Shown: positions 1 to 9,092, counted from the first letter of the stretch. The stretch: DNA of 64,000 nucleotides from Acidobacteriota bacterium (GCA_035529075.1 DATKXK010000016.1:1-64000); one strand, 5' to 3'. Notes: a model not told the origin generated them from the letters alone. Numbers and translations are program-made.

Positions 1-381
1 AATCGACGGGACATCGCTGGTGAACTCCACTCTCCCGCCGTTGTAGCTCCACTGCCAGTCATCCCAGGTCTGCTTGATCGTGAGGCCCGGTGACGGATCA
101 GTCTCCGCGAGACCGGCGGTGCCCAGAGAAGACCGCGTCGAAATCCAGTTGCGTGCGGTGGCAAGCGGATCATAATCCTTGAGCCCGACCGCCCTTACAG
201 GTTCGCGATCGATGCGCGGGAAGCCGTACTGTGTGATGTTGTTGGTCCGCTTGTCAAGCACCCGGTCCCCCGAGGCCTGGTCAAAGACGGCCCTGGCTGA
301 CGCCGGACAGGTCAGCCCGACGGTCAGGACGGCCACTGAAAAAACGACTGCCGAAAGTCGTGTGCTCCGGAAAGTCATCAT
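1..381 (-). CDS. Secreted protein of unknown function, N-terminal part
   Basis: Leftward reading frame, open to the window edge, so only the first 127 residues are visible. It starts at tandem ATGs (381 and 378) preceded by a GGGGAGGG ribosome binding site. Residues 1-32 look like a Sec signal peptide: basic MTFRSTR, a hydrophobic SAVVFSVAVLTVGL core and a likely cleavage after PASARA. The mature part is polar and aromatic (DDWQWSYNGG near the edge), with no motif I recognise. It is exported; nothing more can be said from this fragment. Its probable promoter is about 270 bases upstream, divergent from the lpx operon promoter. Confidence 0.7.
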   Translation of the reverse strand, partial: MMTFRSTRLSAVVFSVAVLTVGLTCPASARAVFDQASGDRVLDKRTNNITQYGFPRIDREPVRAVGLKDYDPLATARNWISTRSSLGTAGLAETDPSPGLTIKQTWDDWQWSYNGGRVEFTSDVPSI

Positions 382-655
382 TCCCTCCCCATGGTTGTCG
401 GCCCGCGTGCGCTGCGCAAGGGGCCGCGCGAATTACGAAATATCCTCCAAGATCGGGACGCCGGGCCGTCCCGGCGGCTCGCTTCCCGGCTCTGGGCACG
501 GGAGACGGGACCGGCACGGCGCTGCTTCTAAAGGTCGGTTTCGTTGCGGATACTGATGCAGAACACAGGAGCAAAGGTCATGTAAAGCGCGGCGGAAAAC
601 CGGCCCGGGACCCTCGTGCGCGCGAGTTGCGTGGCATCGGGAACCCCTTAGGACA

Positions 656-684
656 AATATAGTGCCGGCGCTCGACTATGGCAA
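656..684 (-). promoter_or_regulatory. Predicted sigma-70-type promoter, leftward
   Basis: On the minus strand TTGCCA (684-679), a 17-bp spacer, then TATATT (661-656). It would give a leader of about 270 bases before the gene starting at 381. The TATATT box recurs at several other promoters in this window. Confidence 0.5.
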
Positions 685-739
685 GGGTGAATCGGATATC
701 AGGGGCAGGAAAAAAGCGCTTGAACCGGGCGCGGTGGTT

Positions 740-768
740 TTGTATACTTCGTGCAACCTGTTTAAACT
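740..768 (+). promoter_or_regulatory. Predicted promoter of the lpx operon, nearly leaderless
   Basis: TTGTAT (740-745), 17-bp spacer, TAAACT (763-768). Only nine bases separate the -10 box from the ATG at 778, and there is no Shine-Dalgarno sequence. Transcription would therefore begin at or within a few bases of the start codon. Confidence 0.6.
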
Positions 769-777
769 ACGCCGCTT

Positions 778-2169
778 ATGTACGAGAAACAACGCACAAT
801 CGCTCGGGAGATATCGTTTCCCGGAATCGGCCTTCACACCGGCAACGCCTGCACGATGGTTTTCAAGCCGGCCCCCCCGGACCACGGCATCAGGTTTGTC
901 AGGACGGACCTTCCCGGCTCGCCGGGGGTGATCGCCGACCTTGACCACGTGGTCGACATTTCGCGGGGCACGACGCTTCAGGACGGAGAGGCAAAGGTAT
1001 ATACGGTGGAGCACGTGCTGGCGGCCTTTGCCGGGCTGCAGATCGACAACATGATAGTGGAGTTGGACGCCAACGAGCCGCCCGTGGGTGACGGTTCGGC
1101 CAGGCCGTACGTGGACACAATCCTCGAGGCGGGCATTCAGGATCAGGACAAGGACAAGCTCTACCTGGAGATCGACCAACCGATGGCGTACAGCGAGCGT
1201 GAGCGGGGAGTGGACCTGATCGTGGCCCCGTCGGATGACCTGCGGATCACTTTCATGATCGACTACAAGAACCCGGCGCTGGGCACCCAGTACACGTCGC
1301 TGGTGGACCTGGAGAAGGAATTCGTCGAGGAGTTCGCCCCGGCCAGGACGTTTTGCTTCCTGTCCGAGGTGGAGATGCTCAAGGCGCAGGGATTGATCAA
1401 GGGGGGCGGCCTGCACAACGCGATAATCATTTACGACTCCGATCTCGGCCAGGTGGAGGTCGAACGCATCCGCAAGGCGCTTGATCTGAAGGAGCGGGCG
1501 TTCGTCGGTGAGACCGGCATCATCAACGACGTTCCGCTTCGCTTTTACAACGAACCGGTGCGGCACAAGACGCTCGATCTGCTGGGCGACCTGTTCCTGA
1601 TCGGGGTGCCGTTCAAGGGGCACGTGCTGGCGGCGCGGTCGGGCCATAAGGCGAACGTGGCCCTGGCGCGCAAGATGCGGGACCTGTACAAGAGAAAGAA
1701 GATAGCCCGGCAATACAGCACGGCCGGCAGCAAGGCTCTCCTTGACACCACGGCCATTCAGAACATCATGCCCCACCGCTACCCGTTTCTGCTGATCGAC
1801 CGCATCATCGACATGGAGCCGGAAAAGCGCCTGGTGGCGCTGAAGAACGTGACCATCAACGAGCCGTTCTTCGAGGGGCACTTTCCAAATCATCCGATCA
1901 TGCCGGGGGTGCTCATTCTCGAGGCCATGGCCCAGGCCGGCGGCGTGCTGCTACTGAGCGCCATCGAGGAGCCCCAGACAAAGCTGGTGTACTTTATGTC
2001 GATAGACAACGCCAAATTTCGGCAGCCGGTCACGCCGGGGGATCAGTTGCGTTTCGTTCTCGAAATGCACGCCTTTCGTCGCGGCACGTGCAAGATGTCG
2101 GGGCAGGCGTTCGTGGACGGCAAGGTGGTGGCCAGCGCGGACTTCATGGCCAGGGTGATGGACCGATGA
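778..2169 (+). CDS. lpxC-fabZ: Bifunctional LpxC-FabZ: UDP-3-O-acyl-GlcNAc deacetylase / 3-hydroxyacyl-ACP dehydratase
   Basis: A 463-residue fusion of the committed lipid A enzyme with a fatty-acid dehydratase, an arrangement known from Bacteroidetes and relatives. The N-terminal half (1-310) is LpxC, a cytoplasmic zinc deacetylase. TVEHVLAA carries the general base E78 and zinc ligand H79; [10 protein letters not shown] carries ligands H263 and D267. The C-terminal half (about 325-463) is a hotdog-fold FabZ with [10 protein letters not shown], the catalytic H368 in FEGHFPNHP and E382 in LEAMAQ. Both active sites are intact, so both activities are expected. First gene of the operon; it overlaps lpxA by four bases (ATGA). 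The ATG at 778 has no ribosome binding site but sits just behind a promoter. Confidence 0.96.
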   Translation: MYEKQRTIAREISFPGIGLHTGNACTMVFKPAPPDHGIRFVRTDLPGSPGVIADLDHVVDISRGTTLQDGEAKVYTVEHVLAAFAGLQIDNMIVELDANEPPVGDGSARPYVDTILEAGIQDQDKDKLYLEIDQPMAYSERERGVDLIVAPSDDLRITFMIDYKNPALGTQYTSLVDLEKEFVEEFAPARTFCFLSEVEMLKAQGLIKGGGLHNAIIIYDSDLGQVEVERIRKALDLKERAFVGETGIINDVPLRFYNEPVRHKTLDLLGDLFLIGVPFKGHVLAARSGHKANVALARKMRDLYKRKKIARQYSTAGSKALLDTTAIQNIMPHRYPFLLIDRIIDMEPEKRLVALKNVTINEPFFEGHFPNHPIMPGVLILEAMAQAGGVLLLSAIEEPQTKLVYFMSIDNAKFRQPVTPGDQLRFVLEMHAFRRGTCKMSGQAFVDGKVVASADFMARVMDR

Positions 2170-2939
2170 CGGACATTCACGACAGCGCCATCGTATCTCC
2201 TTCGGCTCAAATCGGCGAGGACGTGTCCATCGGCCCTCACAGCATAGTCGAGGCCGGTGTTGTAATCGGTGACGGCTGTCGCATAGCTTCGAACGTGCTG
2301 CTGGCCGAGGGCGCGACTCTCAAGAAGAACGTCAGCGTCTCCCACGGCGCCGTGATCGGCACGAATCCTCAGGACCTGAAGTTTGCCGGGGAGAAGAGCA
2401 CGGTCGTCATCGGTGACAACACGGTCATCCGGGAATACGCTACGATCAACCGTGGTACGGAGGCACGGGGTGAGACGACGCTTGGTCACGACTGCCTGAT
2501 TATGGCGTACGCTCACGTGGCTCACGACTGCGTGATCGGCAATCACGTCATCATGGCCAACTCGGTGAACCTGGGAGGGCACATCGAGATTGACGATTAC
2601 GCCATTCTGGGCGGGGTCCTGCCGATCCACCAGTTCGTCAAGATCGGCGCTCACGTGATGATCGGCGGCGGTTTCAGGGTGCAGCAGGACGTGGTCCCTT
2701 ACAGCCTCGCGGCCGGTTATCCGCTTCGAGTAATCGGCATCAACTCAATCGGTCTGAGGCGGCGCGGTTTCACGGTCGAGACCATTCACCGGCTCGAACG
2801 CGTCTTCAAGATTCTCTTTTTCTCGAAACTGAACACGTCACAGGCGGTTGAGCGCATCAAGAGCGAGGTTGAGCTGATTCCGGAAGTCCGGACGATTCTG
2901 GATTTCCTTGATCGCTCGACGCGAGGAATCGTGAAGTAG
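2166..2939 (+). CDS. lpxA: UDP-N-acetylglucosamine acyltransferase LpxA
   Basis: 257 residues, normal for the family. LpxA transfers a 3-hydroxyacyl chain from ACP to UDP-GlcNAc (or its 3-amino analogue), the first step of lipid A synthesis, as a cytoplasmic trimer. The N-terminal 190 residues form a left-handed beta helix of hexapeptide repeats. The catalytic histidine is H120 in MAYAHVAHDCVIGNH, and the helical tail ends DFLDRSTRGIVK, as in E. coli. I chose the ATG at 2166, overlapping the lpxC-fabZ stop. A start 26 codons upstream is possible but would only read through lpxC-fabZ and adds no LpxA homology. LpxD, which usually acts with it, is not in the window. Confidence 0.95.
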   Translation: MTDIHDSAIVSPSAQIGEDVSIGPHSIVEAGVVIGDGCRIASNVLLAEGATLKKNVSVSHGAVIGTNPQDLKFAGEKSTVVIGDNTVIREYATINRGTEARGETTLGHDCLIMAYAHVAHDCVIGNHVIMANSVNLGGHIEIDDYAILGGVLPIHQFVKIGAHVMIGGGFRVQQDVVPYSLAAGYPLRVIGINSIGLRRRGFTVETIHRLERVFKILFFSKLNTSQAVERIKSEVELIPEVRTILDFLDRSTRGIVK

Positions 2940-3073
2940 GTGACCACGGCTCGGATTGCCTGGATAATGCCGGCTGATCGTTCGCCTGTCGATTCGTTCT
3001 TCCAGAGCTCCGCGCATGGTGTTACCTTGGGAACCGACGCCGTCGGTGCGGCGTGAAGAGAGATAATAACCGT

Positions 3074-4069
3074 ATGAGAAAAGTAAAGACCGGCGTAGTG
3101 GGTGTCGGGTCGCTCGGCCGCCACCACGTGAAGTGGCTCGGGCGCGCGGCCGGCTCCGAGTTGGTCGGCCTGTACGACATCGACCGCGAGAAAGCCGGCC
3201 GGCTGGCCGAGGAGCACGGCGTCAGGGTTTTTGAATCGCTCGATGAGCTGGCTGACAGCGTACAGGCAGCCTCCGTAGTGGTGCCCACCTCGGCGCACTT
3301 TCAGGTGGCCTCGCGCCTGATAGAGCGCGGCGTTAGCTGCCTGATCGAAAAGCCGCTCGCGGCGACGATGGCTGAGGCGACGGAGCTTCAGGCGCTGGCC
3401 GAGGACAGCGGGGTGAAAGTGACGGTCGGGCAGATAGAGCGTTTCAACCCCGCCGTACGTGCGCTGGCGGACGACGACGTGAGGCCGTCGTTCATCGAAG
3501 CGCATCGCCTGGCGTCGTTTGACCCGCGCGGAACCGACGTGGCGGTGGTGCTGGATCTCATGATTCACGACATCGATCTCGCGCTGATGTTCGTGCGCTC
3601 CAAGGTGGTCGACATCCGGGCATCGGCGGTGGCGGTGATATCGGACCAGGCGGACATCGCCAACGCCCGGTTGACGTTTGACAACGGGGCCGTGGCCAAT
3701 CTGACGGCCTCCCGGATATCGCTTCGGCCGATGCGAAAACTCCGCATCTTCCAGAGATCCGGCTACTACTCGCTTGACCTTGCGGCCAGACAGGCCGACC
3801 TGTACAGCCTGGCCGGCCAGGGAGACAAGATCGACGGCATGCGCGTTCCGCTCGGCAACTCGGGGCGGGAGATTGTCTATCGCAAACGGCCCGATACCGG
3901 GGAAGATATGCTGTCCGCCGAGATTGAATCGTTCCTGCATGCCGTCATCGAAGACCGGCCGGTGGCCGTGCCCTTGAGTGAAGCCGCCGAGGCCTTGAGG
4001 GTGGCGCTGGAAGTCGAGCGGATCGGGCTTGCTTCGATCAGCCCTGTAATGGAGTCCCAGCCGGAGTAG
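3074..4069 (+). CDS. Gfo/Idh/MocA-family oxidoreductase in the lipid A operon, GnnA candidate
   Basis: 331 residues. An N-terminal Rossmann fold (GVVGVGSLGRHH, residues 7-18), the Gfo/Idh EKP signature (92-94), GQIERFNPA and a catalytic-type LMIHDID segment mark an NAD(P)-dependent sugar dehydrogenase. It sits between lpxA and lpxB, stops one base before the lpxB ATG, and is surely co-transcribed. The known family member in this context is GnnA, which oxidises the 3-OH of UDP-GlcNAc so that GnnB can aminate it, giving amide-linked lipid A. No GnnB-type aminotransferase is present here, so GnnA is an inference. ATG 3074 is preferred to a GTG at 3053 because the Rossmann strand begins right after it. 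Confidence 0.8.
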   Translation: MRKVKTGVVGVGSLGRHHVKWLGRAAGSELVGLYDIDREKAGRLAEEHGVRVFESLDELADSVQAASVVVPTSAHFQVASRLIERGVSCLIEKPLAATMAEATELQALAEDSGVKVTVGQIERFNPAVRALADDDVRPSFIEAHRLASFDPRGTDVAVVLDLMIHDIDLALMFVRSKVVDIRASAVAVISDQADIANARLTFDNGAVANLTASRISLRPMRKLRIFQRSGYYSLDLAARQADLYSLAGQGDKIDGMRVPLGNSGREIVYRKRPDTGEDMLSAEIESFLHAVIEDRPVAVPLSEAAEALRVALEVERIGLASISPVMESQPE

Positions 4070-5176
4070 ATGGGCAAACCCCTGCTGTTCCTTGCTGCCG
4101 GTGACGTTTCCGGCGACAACGCCGCCGGCCGTGTAGTGGCTGCGCTCATACGGCAGCGACCCGATCTTGAGGTTTTCGGTCTCGGCGGTAGCCGCCTGAA
4201 GTCTCTCGGCCAGGAGCAACTGGCCGAGCCGGGCCGCCTGACGGTGCTCGGTTTCTGGGAGGTGGCCAAACGATATCCGTTTTTCCGCCGTTTGTTTTAC
4301 CGTTGCGTTGACGAGATAAAAGCCCGAAGACCGTCGTGCGTGTTGCTTGTCGATTATCCCGGGTTCAACCTGCGACTGGCAAGAAAGGTCAAGGCGCTGG
4401 GTATTCCGGTGGTCTATTATATCTCACCGCAGGTGTGGGCCTGGGGCAAAAGACGGATGGCGGCAATTCGCAAGTACGTTGACTTCATGCTGCTCATTCT
4501 GCCGTTCGAGGAGTCATTTTACGTAAAATCCGGGGTACCCACGCGTTTCGTGGGCCACTACCTGCTCGAGGATATTCCACGCGAGTATATCCAGTCCCGG
4601 CCCGTGCACGAACGCCAGATTGCCCTGCTTCCGGGGTCACGACCGCAGGAAATCGAGCGCATGCTGCCGGGCATGCTGAAAGCAGCCGGGCACCTGCACC
4701 GACGGCACGGCACGAGTGCGGTTGTTGCCGGCATCCGCGGCGCCTGTGATTATGAGCGTCTGCTGCAACGTGACGGTGACGGCGGCGTGACGGTCTGCTA
4801 CGACGATCCACGAACGGTCCTGTACGAATCAGGGCTGGTGCTGACGGCCTCCGGGACCGCCACGCTCGAGGCGGGTATTATCGGGCGGCCGATGGTAATA
4901 GTGTACCGGACCGGGTTCATCACGTACCACATCGCACGGCGGCTCGTCAAACTGGACATGATCGGGCTGGTCAATCTGGTGCTGGGTGAGAAAGTTGTCC
5001 CGGAGCTTGTCCAGGGCGCAGCCACGCCTGAGCGAATGGCGGTTGAACTGGAGAGGTTGCTGACCGACGATGCCTGCCGTTCCGGCGTGTGCGCGAACCT
5101 TAACCGCCTCCCGGCGCTGCTCGGCGGAGAGGGTGCCTCGCAGCGGGTGGCCGAAATAGTTGGTTCATACATATGA
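4070..5176 (+). CDS. lpxB: Lipid-A-disaccharide synthase LpxB
   Basis: 368 residues, GT19 glycosyltransferase. It joins UDP-2,3-diacylglucosamine and lipid X to make the beta-1,6 disaccharide of lipid A at the inner face of the cytoplasmic membrane. Visible signatures: D95 in VLLVDYPGFN, the block YYISPQVWAWGKRR (117-130), R191 in LLPGSRPQEIERMLP and a C-terminal nucleotide-binding ASGTATLEAG. The usual N-terminal GEASGD reads GDVSGD (11-16). The ATG directly follows the previous stop and the end overlaps waaA by four bases. Confidence 0.95.
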   Translation: MGKPLLFLAAGDVSGDNAAGRVVAALIRQRPDLEVFGLGGSRLKSLGQEQLAEPGRLTVLGFWEVAKRYPFFRRLFYRCVDEIKARRPSCVLLVDYPGFNLRLARKVKALGIPVVYYISPQVWAWGKRRMAAIRKYVDFMLLILPFEESFYVKSGVPTRFVGHYLLEDIPREYIQSRPVHERQIALLPGSRPQEIERMLPGMLKAAGHLHRRHGTSAVVAGIRGACDYERLLQRDGDGGVTVCYDDPRTVLYESGLVLTASGTATLEAGIIGRPMVIVYRTGFITYHIARRLVKLDMIGLVNLVLGEKVVPELVQGAATPERMAVELERLLTDDACRSGVCANLNRLPALLGGEGASQRVAEIVGSYI

Positions 5177-6411
5177 TCGGCATCTACAGGTTGCTGACGC
5201 GCGCGGCTTATGCCGTCATATACGTCCTGCGAAGGCACTCGGCGCTGGCCGGCAGGGAACTATGGCGCGGCCGGCTGGGACTGATTCCGGACGTGGGAGA
5301 CAAAGACGTCTGGATCCACGCAGCTTCAGTCGGGGAAACCCGGGTGGTCGGCTACCTTGTCAACTATCTGAGAGGACGCCGGGCCGGGATCAGGATTCAC
5401 GTCACCGTTGTCACCGAGGCGGGCTTTAATACCGCCGTCAAGCTGTTTCCGCCCGAGGTGACGGTATCCTATTTTCCGCTGGATGCACGCCGGGCGATGG
5501 CTCGCACCTTTGACATGATACGGCCGAAACTGCTCGCGGTGGCCGAAACCGAGATCTGGCCGAACCTGGTGCTGGAAGCGGCGGAACGCCGGGTTCCGCT
5601 CATTCTTGTTAACGGCCGTATGTCGGCCCGGGCTTATCGCCGGTACCGTCTTGTCAGAAAGAGCCTGGCCAGGCTGCTGGTCACCTATGATCGCTTCTTC
5701 CTGAAGACCGACGTGGCTCAACGCCGCTTCGCGTACTTCAGTGTATCCGCGGACAAGTCGATGGTCGCCGGCGACATGAAGTTTGACGCGCCTTTGCAGG
5801 AGCGTTCGGAAGGACGGATCAAAGAGATACGGTACCGTGTCGGAGTGGCCGACGATGAGTTCCTGGTCGTGGCCGGGTCCACGAGGTCGGGCGAGGAAGC
5901 ACACCTGCTGGGCGCGTACCGGACCCTGAAGGCGACCTGCCCCAAGCTGCGCCTGCTGTTGGCGCCGCGCCACGTGGAGCGAACGGATGAGATTACGGCG
6001 TTGCTAAAAGAGCACGACCAGCCGTATTATAGATATGGTACCAGCGGGGTACCTGAGGGCGTAATCGTGCTGGACAGGATGGGTCTGCTCAACGAACTGT
6101 ACCTGGCCGGCGACATCGCCTTTGTGGGCGGGACGCTGGTGGATCGGGGCGGTCACAATCTGCTCGAACCCGTCTGGGCCGGCCGGCCGGTGCTTTTTGG
6201 GCCGTTCGTAAGCAATGTACGGGAGGCTGCCGAGTACATCCTGGAGCACGGTTACGGTGCGCGGGTAAGTTCAGGTGACGACCTGCTGCGGACGTTGACG
6301 GCGGTCGTGCAGGGTGATCGCACGTTTCGTACCAAGACCACGGCTGACCTGGTGCATTCCGCGGCAGCGGTCGCCGGTGACTATATCCTGGAAAAGTTGC
6401 GAGATGTTTGA
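5173..6411 (+). CDS. waaA: 3-deoxy-D-manno-octulosonic acid transferase WaaA (KdtA)
   Basis: 412 residues, GT30. It transfers Kdo from CMP-Kdo to the lipid A precursor on the cytoplasmic side of the inner membrane. A short N-terminal membrane-associating stretch (about 5-20) precedes the catalytic WIHAASVGE (47-55, general base E55). AETEIWPN (125-131) and the C-terminal donor-site segment GGTLVDRGGHNLLEP follow. Whether it adds one or more Kdo residues cannot be read from sequence. Translationally coupled to lpxB (ATGA) and overlaps lpxK by eight bases. Confidence 0.95.
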   Translation: MIGIYRLLTRAAYAVIYVLRRHSALAGRELWRGRLGLIPDVGDKDVWIHAASVGETRVVGYLVNYLRGRRAGIRIHVTVVTEAGFNTAVKLFPPEVTVSYFPLDARRAMARTFDMIRPKLLAVAETEIWPNLVLEAAERRVPLILVNGRMSARAYRRYRLVRKSLARLLVTYDRFFLKTDVAQRRFAYFSVSADKSMVAGDMKFDAPLQERSEGRIKEIRYRVGVADDEFLVVAGSTRSGEEAHLLGAYRTLKATCPKLRLLLAPRHVERTDEITALLKEHDQPYYRYGTSGVPEGVIVLDRMGLLNELYLAGDIAFVGGTLVDRGGHNLLEPVWAGRPVLFGPFVSNVREAAEYILEHGYGARVSSGDDLLRTLTAVVQGDRTFRTKTTADLVHSAAAVAGDYILEKLRDV

Positions 6412-7504
6412 GACCTTTTGGAAGAAAGTCCTGCGACGTAAGCCGTATTCCTGGTTGGTGATCCCGGCGGCTGTCTTCTGGTTTGTTTCCGTGATCTACC
6501 GGCTGTTTTTTCACGTGTACCGCCTGACACGAACCAGGGCTACGCGGCTGAACGTGCCGGTCGTCTCGGTCGGCAGTATCATGATCGGCGGCGCCGGCAA
6601 GACGCCGCTGGTGGAGGTCATAGCGCGCGGACTGCAGGGCGAGGGCGTACGCGTGGGCGTTGTCTCTTCCGGCTATGGCCGTTCGTCACGGGAACCGCTG
6701 CTTCTGCCCGGGTACAAGCTGCAGCGCATCCCGGCCGACATGGCCGGCGATGAAATGCGTGAATTATCCGGCAAGCTCCCGGAAGCGATTTTTTCCATAG
6801 CCCGGTCAAAGACGGACGCGGCGCGCGCGCTGGCCGGGAGCGGGAACGTCGACGTTATCGTCGTCGACGACGGTTTTCAGCATTTCACGCTGTTCCGCGA
6901 TATCGATGTTGTCGCGTATGACGCGTCGTTCAAACCCGGGCATCTGCGTTTGTTTCCCAGCGGCGTACTTCGTGAGTCCGTCAGGGCGCTGCGCCGGGCG
7001 GATATGATAATCATGACGCGTGCCAAGTTCGCCAAGGACATAGCCAAGCTTCGCCGGCGGCTCGGCCGCGTCAATCCGGGCGCGGAAGTATACCATGCCG
7101 GGTTCGTGCCGGAGGTGCTCGTCAGCGGCGATAAGAGCCTGCCGGTGAAGTACATCGAAGACAAGTCGGTGTTTCTGTTTGCCGGGGTGGGCAACTTTTC
7201 ACCGCTGCGCAAGCAGGTGGCGGCACTTGCCGGCGACCTGGATTATGCACTGGAGTTGACGGATCACCAGGTCTATGACGAGGGCCTGCTCAGGCGCATA
7301 AAGGCGATGGCCGGGGATCACGGTTCCGACGTCATCTTGACTACCGGCAAGGACTGGGTGAAACTGGGCGATTTTGATTTTGGCCGCGAGATTTATTATC
7401 TTGGGGTTTCGGTTGACCTGGATCCGGGCGAGGAAAAACTGATCCAGCAGATCATGCAGAAAATTCAGCTTGAACGGCCGGGTAGTAATGGACAGGCGAT
7501 TTGA
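6404..7504 (+). CDS. lpxK: Tetraacyldisaccharide 4'-kinase LpxK
   Basis: 366 residues. It phosphorylates the 4' position of the lipid A disaccharide. An N-terminal membrane anchor (about 16-37) leads into the P-loop GGAGKTPLV (62-70), with the family motif DDGFQHFTLFRDID further on; both are intact. I used the ATG at 6404, inside the end of waaA, because the upstream extension is only the shifted waaA frame. The 3' end overlaps nadB by 17 bases, tying NAD synthesis into the lipid A transcript. Confidence 0.93.
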   Translation: MFETFWKKVLRRKPYSWLVIPAAVFWFVSVIYRLFFHVYRLTRTRATRLNVPVVSVGSIMIGGAGKTPLVEVIARGLQGEGVRVGVVSSGYGRSSREPLLLPGYKLQRIPADMAGDEMRELSGKLPEAIFSIARSKTDAARALAGSGNVDVIVVDDGFQHFTLFRDIDVVAYDASFKPGHLRLFPSGVLRESVRALRRADMIIMTRAKFAKDIAKLRRRLGRVNPGAEVYHAGFVPEVLVSGDKSLPVKYIEDKSVFLFAGVGNFSPLRKQVAALAGDLDYALELTDHQVYDEGLLRRIKAMAGDHGSDVILTTGKDWVKLGDFDFGREIYYLGVSVDLDPGEEKLIQQIMQKIQLERPGSNGQAI

Positions 7505-9092
7505 TTTCATAGTCATCGGCAGCGGTATCGCCGGTCTCTTCTATGCGCTCAAAGTGGCGGCTCAGGACCCGAAGGCCAGGATTGCAGTTGTCACCAAGAA
7601 GGGTGAAGCCGTCACGAGCACTAACCGAGCCCAGGGGGGAATCGCGGCGGTGCTGGCCAGGACCGACTCTTTTGAGGCCCACATCAGGGACACGTTGCAG
7701 GCGGGCGCCGGGCTGTGCCATCAAGAGGTGGTGGAACGGATTGTCGAGGCCGGTCCGGCGGCGATTCATGATCTGGTGGCCTACGGGGTTCAGTTCACCC
7801 GGATCGACGGGGAGTTTGATCTTGGCCGCGAGGGCGGCCATTCCAAGAGCCGGGTGGTACATGCGCTGGACCTGACGGGACGAGAGATCGAGCGCGCGCT
7901 CCTGTTGGCCTGCCGGGCGCAGGCGAATATCACCACTTTTCCGGACCACATGGTTCTTGACTTGGTAACGTACAGCGTCGGCGGGGAGCACCGGTGCGCC
8001 GGCGTGTTCGTCTTTTGTGAGGAGGGGCGGCAGTTCGACGTGTTCTACGCGCCGGTGACCCTGCTTGCCACCGGCGGTCTCGGCCAGGTTTACTTTCATA
8101 CGTCAAATCCCAGAATTGCGACCGGTGATGGGATTGCGATGGCCCACCGGGCGGGCGTGCCCGTGGCCAATCTCGAGTTCATACAGTTTCACCCCACCAC
8201 GGTGTACGCTCCCGGCCGGGCGCCGTTCCTGATCTCCGAGGCCGTGCGCGGCGAAGGAGGCCGGCTCAAGTCCGTGGACAACCGGTATTTCATGGACGGA
8301 GCGCACGAACTCAAGGACCTGGCACCCCGTGACGTCGTGGCCCGCGCCATCGACGCCGAACTCAAAGCGAGCGGCGAAGAGTACGTCCTGCTGGAGGTGA
8401 ATCACCTGGACGCAAAGTTTATCAGGAAGCGTTTTCCGAACATCTACAAGCGATGTCTTCGTTACGGATATGACATCACCGAGCGCGCCATCCCCGTTGT
8501 GCCCGCGGCTCACTACGCCTGCGGCGGGGTGGTCTCGACGATTCATGGCGACACGGCGCTGGCCGGTCTCTACGTGGCCGGCGAAGTGGCGATGACGGGG
8601 ATGCACGGGGCCAACCGGCTGGCCTCGAATTCACTGCTGGAGGCCGTGGTCCAGGCCGACTTCGCCGCCAGGAAGTCCTACGACTACTATCGCCACAGTG
8701 ATTTCCCCGCCTCGGTTCCCGTCGACAACGCGCTGTACTCCTCTTTGCAGTACCCGCGCGAGAAGATACTTATCACCCATGATCGCCGCCAACTGAACCG
8801 GGTCATGTCCGACTTCGTCGGCATCGTTCGCACCCAGGAGCGGCTGTCGCTGGCCCTCGAGAAAGTCAGGCAGACTAAGGAGGCGGTAGACCAGTACTAT
8901 ATGGCGACCCCGGCCACTTACAATATCGTCGAGCTTCGGGCTATTGCCACCGTCGCCGAACTTATAATCCGGTCGGCCATCTTGCGCAAGGAGTCGCGCG
9001 GCCTCCATTACCTCGGGGAATACCCGGAGACTTCCCCGGAGTTCGAGAAAGACACAGTCATTCCGGGCCTGGCGCACAAGGAGGTCTCCTGA
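7488..9092 (+). CDS. nadB: L-aspartate oxidase NadB
   Basis: 534 residues, typical for NadB. This FAD enzyme oxidises L-aspartate to iminoaspartate, first step of de novo NAD synthesis; NadA and NadC are not in the window. Evidence: dinucleotide-binding GSGIAG (11-16), NRAQGGIAAV, EGGHSKSRVVHA, FIQFHPTTVY, and the family block ANRLASNSLLEAVVQA, which separates it from most fumarate reductases. The C-terminal helical domain is present. The ATG at 7488 is preferred over a TTG six codons upstream. The last codon shares a base with the guaA ATG. Confidence 0.94.
   Translation: MDRRFDFIVIGSGIAGLFYALKVAAQDPKARIAVVTKKGEAVTSTNRAQGGIAAVLARTDSFEAHIRDTLQAGAGLCHQEVVERIVEAGPAAIHDLVAYGVQFTRIDGEFDLGREGGHSKSRVVHALDLTGREIERALLLACRAQANITTFPDHMVLDLVTYSVGGEHRCAGVFVFCEEGRQFDVFYAPVTLLATGGLGQVYFHTSNPRIATGDGIAMAHRAGVPVANLEFIQFHPTTVYAPGRAPFLISEAVRGEGGRLKSVDNRYFMDGAHELKDLAPRDVVARAIDAELKASGEEYVLLEVNHLDAKFIRKRFPNIYKRCLRYGYDITERAIPVVPAAHYACGGVVSTIHGDTALAGLYVAGEVAMTGMHGANRLASNSLLEAVVQADFAARKSYDYYRHSDFPASVPVDNALYSSLQYPREKILITHDRRQLNRVMSDFVGIVRTQERLSLALEKVRQTKEAVDQYYMATPATYNIVELRAIATVAELIIRSAILRKESRGLHYLGEYPETSPEFEKDTVIPGLAHKEVS

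Larger units (their letters stand above)
382..777. other. Divergent intergenic region between the secreted protein and lpxC
   Basis: No convincing gene. Short frames here have no ribosome binding site and no recognisable product. It holds two divergent promoter candidates: one leftward (656-684) and one rightward (740-768). The rest (382-650) would be a long GC-rich 5' leader for the leftward gene. Confidence 0.55.

Noticed and set aside
676-1893. Long leftward open frame opposite lpxC-fabZ
   Set aside because: Its product has no recognisable fold and is a by-product of GC-rich codon bias; the rightward frame encodes intact LpxC-FabZ motifs.
2088-2165. Longer lpxA start, 26 codons upstream
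   Set aside because: The extra codons read through the lpxC-fabZ end in another frame and add no LpxA homology; the ATGA overlap at 2166 is the natural start.
3074-4069. LpxI (UDP-diacylglucosamine pyrophosphatase), often found between lpxA and lpxB
   Set aside because: The protein has a Rossmann GxGxxG and the EKP motif of Gfo/Idh enzymes, not the LpxI fold.
2786-4219. Leftward 477-residue open frame opposite lpxA, the oxidoreductase and lpxB
   Set aside because: It crosses the antisense of three clear genes, lacks a ribosome binding site and shows no domain.
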